A stretch of 11,701 nt of DNA from Gemmatimonadaceae bacterium. Lineage in GTDB: Bacteria; Gemmatimonadota; Gemmatimonadetes; Gemmatimonadales; Gemmatimonadaceae. Positions within the stretch are counted from its first letter, which is position 1; the number at the start of each line of letters is the position of its first letter. Of this stretch, positions 6,898 to 11,701 are shown one piece after another. Below the pieces are notes generated by a model. That model ran no database searches. It saw only the letters and a list, made by a program, of their open reading frames with translations, and was not told the DNA's origin. The DNA is taken from NCBI GenBank assembly GCA_013361745.1, contig JABFXM010000320.1:1-11701 (forward strand), given 5' to 3'. The translations under genes were made by a program, and so were the position numbers.

Positions 6898-7523
6898 ACC
6901 GTCCCCCCGTGCTCCACGAGCACCGGGCGGACGTCCTCGCTCGGCGGCGCATCCGAGGGGACGGAGGCCGGGATCTGCCGCGCGCTCTCGCGGTCCTCGC
7001 GCCAGAGCACCACCGCGAGCAGCACGGCGCCCGTCGTGACGGCGATGTCCGCGACGTTGAAGGTCGGCCAGCGCCAGTCGCGCGAGCCGATGTCGATGAA
7101 GTCCACGACCCCGCGCGACGAGCGGAGCCGGTCGATGAGGTTGCCGACGGCGCCAGCCGTCACGAGCGCGAGCGCGAGCACGCGCGTCCGGTCGCCACGG
7201 CGCGTGCCGCGGAAGAGCCGCCAGAGAATTCCGAGCGCGGCGAGCGTGAGGACGGAGAAGACGACGCGCGAGTAGTCGCCGACGTGGATCCCGAATGCGG
7301 CGCCGGGATTGTAGACGAGCGTCAGCCGTACCGTCTCGCCGACCACCGGATGGGGGATGTGCTCGGGGACGAGCGCGTACGCCGCGATCGCCTTCGTCAC
7401 GAGGTCGAGCATCACGACGGTGAAGGCGATCGGCCAGAAGAACGCGCCGTTAGGCCACACGAACGGCGGGGCCGCGGCGGACAGCTCCGCCGCGGCGGCG
7501 TCGTCAGGCGCTCTTCTTTCCAT
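6894..7523 (-). CDS. lspA: Lipoprotein signal peptidase LspA, first (upstream) copy
   Basis: Signal peptidase II of the cytoplasmic membrane, 209 residues from ATG 7521-7523. An Ala/Pro-rich 20-residue N-terminus precedes helix 1 (about 24-48, with D40 in LDLVTK). Then come YNPGAAFG (71-78), GNLIDRL with catalytic D131 and FNVADIAV with catalytic D159, plus helices near 87-104 and 160-175. A hydrophilic tail of about 35 residues follows; the whole is longer than the usual 150-170. It is clearly homologous to the next gene along its length but well diverged. The dksA-like gene overlaps it by 20 bases. GAGGA lies only 2 bases before the ATG, which is too close to be optimal. The gene order IleS, DksA-like, LspA, RluD resembles that of many bacteria, but here lspA is doubled. 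Confidence 0.94.
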   Translation of the reverse strand: MERRAPDDAAAAELSAAAPPFVWPNGAFFWPIAFTVVMLDLVTKAIAAYALVPEHIPHPVVGETVRLTLVYNPGAAFGIHVGDYSRVVFSVLTLAALGILWRLFRGTRRGDRTRVLALALVTAGAVGNLIDRLRSSRGVVDFIDIGSRDWRWPTFNVADIAVTTGAVLLAVVLWREDRESARQIPASVPSDAPPSEDVRPVLVEHGGTV

Positions 7524-7929
7524 CTTCCTCGCGCTGCTTGCAGGCGATGCAGAGCCGCGCGTGCGGCAGCGCGTCGAGGCGGTCGAAGTCGATGTCCTCG
7601 CCGCAGCTGTGACACTTGCCGAAGGTCTCGGGCGAGCGATACAGCCGGCGGAGCGCCTGGTCGATGTGCCAGAGGAAACGACCTTCCTGGCTCGCGAAGA
7701 GGAAGGCTTTCTCGCGCTCCATCGCGTCCGTGCCCTGGTCCGCCATGTGGAAGGAGTAGCTGCTCAGATCTCCGTCCGATTCCTGCGACGCCTCGTCGTG
7801 GTGGCCGAGCTCCTTGAGGACGCGCTTGCGCTCCTCGAGCAGGCGCTTCTCGAAGTGCTGGAGCTGCTTCTTCGCCATCGGCTTCGACTTCGCGCCCTTC
7901 GTGCCGCTCTGCTGTGTTGCCATGATCAC
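7504..7929 (-). CDS. TraR/DksA family C4-type zinc-finger protein
   Basis: Members of this family bind in the RNA polymerase secondary channel and change transcription of rRNA and other promoters, often with ppGpp; some have other roles. The 141 residues comprise a Lys-rich N-terminus, a charged coiled-coil region (about 20-50), the family segment MADQGTDAMEREKA (about 62-75) and a C4 zinc finger C106-x2-C109-x17-C127-x2-C130. Classical DksA carries DxxDxA at the coiled-coil tip; I do not see a convincing copy here, so I do not call it true DksA. GTG 7927-7929 overlaps the ileS stop as GTGA, with AGGG 4 bases upstream. The alternative is ATG 7921-7923, two codons shorter. The 3' end overlaps lspA by 20 bases. 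Confidence 0.92.
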   Translation of the reverse strand: MIMATQQSGTKGAKSKPMAKKQLQHFEKRLLEERKRVLKELGHHDEASQESDGDLSSYSFHMADQGTDAMEREKAFLFASQEGRFLWHIDQALRRLYRSPETFGKCHSCGEDIDFDRLDALPHARLCIACKQREEDGKKSA

Positions 7930-10900
7930 GAAACCCTGGTTAGGGCGATACGGAGCTCGAGACCGTCGAGGTCGAGCGTCTGCGCCGCCGGGTACTCATC
8001 TCCCTTGCCCTCCCCCACGAACACTGCCGGCGCCAGCGTCTCGCGCCCGATGTGCTCGCGGTACTCACGAACCGCGCCGACCAGCTCGGCGTTCCCGTCG
8101 ATCGACAGGTGGATCCGGTCGCTCACCGCGAGCCCCGTCTCCTTCCGGAGCCGCTGCACCGCGCTCACCACCTCGCGCACGATCCCTTCCGCCCGCAGCT
8201 CGGGCGTCACCGCCGGATCGATCGCCGCGAAGTAGCCGTTCCGCTCCGCGACCACCAGCTCCCCCGACGCCCGCCGTACGATGCTCAGATCATCCATCTC
8301 GAGGAACCGCGTCTGTCCGTCGACGCTCAGCTCCAGCGGCTCGCCGCTCTCGAAGGCCCGCAGCTGCTCGGCCGAGAGCGCCGCCACGCGCTTCGCCGCA
8401 TCCGGGGTCGACTTGCCGAACTTCTTACCCAGGGTGCGGTAGTTCGGTTTCGCTTCCAGCGTCACGAGTTTGTCCGCCGACGTCGCGAGCTCGGCTCGTT
8501 TGACGTTCAGCTCCGCCTCGAGTAACGGCAGAAGCCCGCGAACCTCCTCCATTTCGGCCTGACGCACGACGCAGACGACGCGCGACAGCGGCTGGCGAAC
8601 CTTGCGGACGAGTACGTTCCCCGTCTTCTGCGCCGCCTCCTCGCGCGCCGCGCGCCCCAGCGTCGACAGCGTGCGGATCGCCTCCATCGCGTCCTCGAGC
8701 CCCGGCGACGCGACCGACGGCGTGTCGAGCACGAACGACGCGAGGTGCACCGACTCGCCCGTCAGCTCGCGATGGATCCAGTCGCTGATGAACGGCGCGA
8801 AGGGCGCGAGCAGCCGGCAGGCGCCGACGAGCACGGTGTGCAGCGTCGCGAACGCGGCGCGGTTGTCCTCGGTGTCCACCTCGTAGAAGCGCGCGCGCGT
8901 CAGGCGCACGTACCACTTCGAGACATCCTCGTCGATGAAGCTCATCGCGAGCCGCGCGGCCTCAGTCGCCTCGAAGCGCAGCAGATGGCCATCGCACATC
9001 CGCGTCACCGTCTCCAGCCGCGAGAGGATCCAGCGGTCGATCACCGGGCGCGCCGCGGGCACCGGATCGGCCTCCGACGGCTCCCACCCGAAGTTGGCGT
9101 ACTGCGCGAAGATCCCCGAGTAGATGTTGCGCAGGGTGAGCAGGAGCCCGCCGGCGGTCGCACGGATCTGCGCCTCGTCGAAGGAGCGCGGCATCCACAC
9201 CTGACTCGAGGCGATGAGGAAGAGCCGCACGGCGTCCGCGCCCTGGCGCTCGACGACCGCCCACGGGTCGACCGCGTTCCCCGCGCTCTTCGACATCTTC
9301 TTTCCCTGCGCGTCGAGCACGAGGTCGTTCACGACGACCGTTCGATACGGCGACGCCGCGACGCTCGACACCGTCGCGCCGAGCGGCACGCCGTTGTTCG
9401 GCAGCGCGTCACCGAGTCCCGTCGCGATCGCGAGCAGCGAGTAGAACCACCCGCGCGTCTGGTCGACGCCCTCGGCGATGAAGTCGGCGGGGAAGTTCCG
9501 CTCGAACTCGTCCTCGTTCTCGAACGGGTAGTGCCACTGCGCGAAGGGCATCGACCCGGAGTCGAACCAGGTGTCGATGACTTCGGGCACGCGGCGCATC
9601 GTCCCGCCGCAGCGCGGTTCGCTGCACTTCCAGGCGTAGCGATCGACGTGCGGCTTGTGCGGATCGAAGTCGCCCGGCAGCGCCGCGCCGCTCTTCTCGG
9701 CAAGCGTCGCGTAGCTGTCCACCGCCTCGACGTGCGAGGGATCGGCGTCGCAGAGCCAGATCGGAAGCGGCGTTCCCCAGTAGCGGTCGCGCGAGATCGC
9801 CCAGTCGATGTTGTTCGTCAGCCACTCGCCGAAGCGACCGGTGCCCACTTCCTCCGGATGCCAGTCGACGTGCGCGTTGCGCGAGAGCATCGCGTCGCGG
9901 TACGCCGTCGTGCGGACAAACCAGGAGGTGCGCGCGTAGTAGAGCAGGGGCGTCTTGCAGCGCCAGCAGTGCGGGTACGAGTGCCGCAGCGTCCCCGCCT
10001 TCCAGAGGACGTCGCGCTTCTTCAGCTCCTCGATGATGAGCGGGTCCGCCTTCTTTACGAACTGACCACCCACGATTGGCATCGTGGGTGGGAACTCGCC
10101 TTTGAGATCGACCGGCTGCACGAAGGCGAGGCCATTGCGCTGCGCGGCGGCGTAGTCGTCGGCGCCGAAGGCGGGCGACATGTGCACGACGCCGGTGCCG
10201 TCGGTCGCGGACACGAAGTTCTCGACGACGATGATGTGACGGGCTCCCTCGCTCGGGAACTCGACCCAGTCGAGCGGGCGCGTGTAGCGCCACCCGGCCA
10301 TCTCCGATCCAGCGAAGCCGTGCACGCGATCCCAGCGATCGGCCCAGTCCTCGCCGAGCACCGCGGCGACACGCTCCTGCGCGAGGATGACGGTGCGCTG
10401 GTCGCCCTGCTTCCGCCGCAGCTCGACGTAGGTGAGCTCGGGGTGCACCGCGAGCGCGGTGTTCGAGACGAGCGTCCACGGCGTCGTCGTCCAGACGAGG
10501 ATGCGCCGCATCGAGCGGCCGTCCTCACGCGTCGCCACCGGCCCGTCGGAATCGACCACGTCGAGCGCGACGAACACGCTCGGGTCGTCGACGTCCTCGT
10601 ACCCCTGCGCGACCTCGTGGCTCGAGAGCGCGGTGCCGCAGCGCGGGCAGTACGGGAGGATCTTGTGGCCGCGGTACAGCAGGTCGCGCTGGTACAGCGT
10701 CGCCAGCGCCCACCAGACGCTCTCGACGTACTCGTGCGAGTAGGTGACGTACGGATGCTCGTAGTCGAGCCAGTACGCGGTGCGCTGCGAGAGCTTCTCC
10801 CAATCGCCGCGGTACTTCCAGACGCTTTCGCGGCAGAGCCGGTTGAACTTCTCGACGCCAACCTCCTCGATCTGCTGCTTGCCGCTGATGCCGAGCTGCT

Positions 10901-11216
10901 TCTCGACCTCGATCTCGACGGGGAGGCCGTGCGTGTCCCACCCCGCCTTCCGCGAGACGCGATAGCCCTTCATCGCGCGATGGCGGCAGAACAGATCCTT
11001 CACCGTGCGGGCGAAGACGTGATGGATCCCCGGCCGCCCGTTCGCGGTCGGCGGTCCTTCGAAGAACACGAAGGGCTCGCCCTCCTCGTTCGCGGCGAGA
11101 GTCTGCTCGAACAGCTTCGCGCTGCTCCAGCGCTTGAGCATCTCCTTCTCGAGGTCGTCCGCGCTCCGCTCCGCGGGGAGAGGACGATAGCGCACGTCGG
11201 TCATCGCGTCGCTCAC
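7926..11216 (-). CDS. ileS: Isoleucyl-tRNA synthetase
   Basis: Class I synthetase charging tRNA-Ile in the cytoplasm, 1096 residues from GTG 11214-11216. Rossmann core: the HIGH box is the variant GIHH (63-66) in ANGRPGIHHVF, and KMSKS is at 640-644. The editing domain contains TTTPWTLVSNTALAVHP and GTGVVHMSPAFGADD. Cys pairs (CPRCG, CWRC, CSEPRCG) look like metal sites. An anticodon-binding domain and a long C-terminal region follow. The sequence (GWDTHGLPVEIEVEK, WFDSGSMPFAQWHYPF) and length fit the type 2 (eukaryote-like) class, which is generally mupirocin-insensitive; that property is inferred. About 17 extra residues lie before KMSKS. GTG is preferred because GGAG lies 5 bases upstream and GTGA overlaps the PNP stop; ATG 11202-11204 is the alternative. 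A longer frame to 11324 exists but lies inside PNP. Confidence 0.96.
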   Translation of the reverse strand: MSDAMTDVRYRPLPAERSADDLEKEMLKRWSSAKLFEQTLAANEEGEPFVFFEGPPTANGRPGIHHVFARTVKDLFCRHRAMKGYRVSRKAGWDTHGLPVEIEVEKQLGISGKQQIEEVGVEKFNRLCRESVWKYRGDWEKLSQRTAYWLDYEHPYVTYSHEYVESVWWALATLYQRDLLYRGHKILPYCPRCGTALSSHEVAQGYEDVDDPSVFVALDVVDSDGPVATREDGRSMRRILVWTTTPWTLVSNTALAVHPELTYVELRRKQGDQRTVILAQERVAAVLGEDWADRWDRVHGFAGSEMAGWRYTRPLDWVEFPSEGARHIIVVENFVSATDGTGVVHMSPAFGADDYAAAQRNGLAFVQPVDLKGEFPPTMPIVGGQFVKKADPLIIEELKKRDVLWKAGTLRHSYPHCWRCKTPLLYYARTSWFVRTTAYRDAMLSRNAHVDWHPEEVGTGRFGEWLTNNIDWAISRDRYWGTPLPIWLCDADPSHVEAVDSYATLAEKSGAALPGDFDPHKPHVDRYAWKCSEPRCGGTMRRVPEVIDTWFDSGSMPFAQWHYPFENEDEFERNFPADFIAEGVDQTRGWFYSLLAIATGLGDALPNNGVPLGATVSSVAASPYRTVVVNDLVLDAQGKKMSKSAGNAVDPWAVVERQGADAVRLFLIASSQVWMPRSFDEAQIRATAGGLLLTLRNIYSGIFAQYANFGWEPSEADPVPAARPVIDRWILSRLETVTRMCDGHLLRFEATEAARLAMSFIDEDVSKWYVRLTRARFYEVDTEDNRAAFATLHTVLVGACRLLAPFAPFISDWIHRELTGESVHLASFVLDTPSVASPGLEDAMEAIRTLSTLGRAAREEAAQKTGNVLVRKVRQPLSRVVCVVRQAEMEEVRGLLPLLEAELNVKRAELATSADKLVTLEAKPNYRTLGKKFGKSTPDAAKRVAALSAEQLRAFESGEPLELSVDGQTRFLEMDDLSIVRRASGELVVAERNGYFAAIDPAVTPELRAEGIVREVVSAVQRLRKETGLAVSDRIHLSIDGNAELVGAVREYREHIGRETLAPAVFVGEGKGDEYPAAQTLDLDGLELRIALTRVS
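10066..10091. repeat. Perfect 11-bp inverted repeat with 4-base loop inside ileS
   Basis: CCACCCACGAT (10066-10076) and ATCGTGGGTGG (10081-10091) are exact reverse complements around TGGC. The encoded peptide is within FPPTMPIVGGQF of the editing region. The codons here (CCA, CCA, GGT, GGT, then GTA) are unlike the GC-ending codons that dominate the gene. Confidence 0.75.
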
Positions 11217-11701
11217 AGCTGCTCCATGACGCCGCGGACGACCGCGGTCAGCTTCGGTTCCGCGACGCTCGCGACGCCGAGGATCTTCTCGAGCGTCGCC
11301 GGCTCGAGGGCATCGGGCAGGCACTGGTCGGTGATGATCGACAGCCCGAGCACGCGCATCCCCGCGTGCTTCGCCACGATCACCTCCGGCACCGTCGACA
11401 TCCCGACGACGTCCGCGCCTAACGTGCGCAGCATCCGGTACTCGGCGCGCGTCTCCAGGTTCGGCCCGGCGACGGCGACGTAGACGCCCTCACGCAGCAC
11501 GATCCCCGCCTTCAGCGCGACCGCGCGCGCGATGGCGCGGAGGTCGGCGTCGTACGGCTCCGACATGTCGGGGAAGCGCGGCCCGAGGCGGTCGTCGTTC
11601 GCGCCGACGAGCGGGTTGTCGCCGAGCAGGTTCAGATGGTCGGCGATGAGCATCAGGTCGCCGGGCGCCCAACGCGGGTTCATCCCCCCGCAGGCGTTGC
11701 T
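11213..11701 (-). CDS. punA: Purine nucleoside phosphorylase, trimeric class (5' end outside window)
   Basis: It cleaves purine nucleosides with phosphate to base and ribose 1-phosphate (purine salvage, cytoplasm). The last 162 residues are present and the frame is open to the right edge; the family segment SNACGGMNPRWAPGD starts exactly at the edge, so the N-terminal part with the phosphate loop is missing. Visible motifs: GDLMLIADHLNLLGDNPL, GPNLETRAEYRML (catalytic/base-binding Glu) and GMSTVPE, which are diagnostic of the trimeric PNP/MTAP family. At the base-specificity position the sequence is SIITDQC: Asp instead of the Asn of human-type 6-oxopurine enzymes. MTAP also has Asp there, but the rest looks like bacterial PNP, so PNP is the better call. 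The stop overlaps the ileS start by 4 bases. Confidence 0.93.
   Translation of the reverse strand, partial: SNACGGMNPRWAPGDLMLIADHLNLLGDNPLVGANDDRLGPRFPDMSEPYDADLRAIARAVALKAGIVLREGVYVAVAGPNLETRAEYRMLRTLGADVVGMSTVPEVIVAKHAGMRVLGLSIITDQCLPDALEPATLEKILGVASVAEPKLTAVVRGVMEQL
11222..11225 (-). promoter_or_regulatory. Likely ribosome binding site of ileS
   Basis: GGAG on the minus strand, inside the last PNP codons, lies 5 bases before GTG 11214-11216. It favours that GTG over ATG 11202-11204 as the ileS start. Confidence 0.5.

Noticed and set aside
6382..7817. Overlapping plus-strand frames of about 300 codons opposite lspA and the dksA-like gene
   Set aside because: Shadows in another frame with Arg/Ala/Glu-rich nonsense; the minus-strand proteins here have clear families and catalytic motifs.
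11217..11324. N-terminal extension of IleS by 36 codons beyond GTG 11216
   Set aside because: The added residues are Arg-rich and lie wholly inside the PNP coding region. IleS homologues begin close to DVRYRPLP.
8745..11483. Open frame of 912 codons on the plus strand
   Set aside because: Antisense to ileS and PNP, with a low-complexity Arg/Asp/His/Val-rich composition and no recognisable motif. It is a shadow of ileS.
1..11701. tRNA, rRNA, CRISPR, insertion sequence, toxin-antitoxin or phage-defence genes
   Set aside because: Looked for and not seen. The window is almost fully occupied by eleven recognisable minus-strand genes, and no gap exceeds about 41 bases.

Overview
The window is GC-rich (around two thirds or more GC by eye) and almost entirely coding. 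All eleven genes lie on the minus strand, so transcription runs from position 11701 towards position 1. Summed intergenic DNA is under 100 bases. The organism is most likely a member of the Gemmatimonadota or a nearby lineage. The grounds are high GC, an IleS whose HIGH box reads GIHH (remembered from Bacteroidota-type enzymes), a PNP of Bacteroidota style, and a CheA/CheW/CheY/CheC chemotaxis set. This placement is inference from protein character, not from a marker gene search.

In transcription order the first half is a housekeeping block: the 3' part of a trimeric purine nucleoside phosphorylase gene (11213-11701, cut by the window edge), ileS (7926-11216), a TraR/DksA C4 zinc-finger regulator (7504-7929), two consecutive lspA genes (6894-7523 and 6391-6897) and an rluD-type 23S pseudouridine synthase (5370-6383). 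Several junctions overlap by a few bases (GTGA at PNP/ileS and at ileS/dksA-like, CTGA at lspA/lspA, 20 bases at dksA-like/lspA, 26 bases at rluD/cheW with the start used here), which points to one polycistronic, translationally coupled unit.

The second half continues without a break into chemotaxis signalling: cheW (4931-5395), cheY (4554-4916), cheA (2512-4512), cheC (1884-2504) and a large tetratricopeptide-repeat protein (1-1874, continuing past the window). CheW couples receptors to the kinase CheA, CheA phosphorylates CheY, and CheC is a CheY-P phosphatase with both active-site motifs intact. No receptor, CheR, CheB or CheD is in view. I see no promoter, intrinsic terminator, tRNA, rRNA, CRISPR array or mobile element.

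Points most worth a second look: (i) tandem lspA genes, the second with no ordinary start codon that keeps its first membrane helix, joined to the first by a CTGA overlap next to a six-G run; (ii) CheA has Thr in place of the N-box Asn of the ATP site; (iii) both CheA linkers carry the same G-rich minisatellite, with a canonical G-quadruplex pattern in the mRNA-sense strand; (iv) PNP has Asp where 6-oxopurine-specific enzymes have Asn; (v) a perfect 11-bp stem sits inside ileS in locally atypical codons; (vi) a TPR protein is tied to the che genes. I did not find a clearly new multi-gene system. The window is mainly a recognisable operon with several unusual details.
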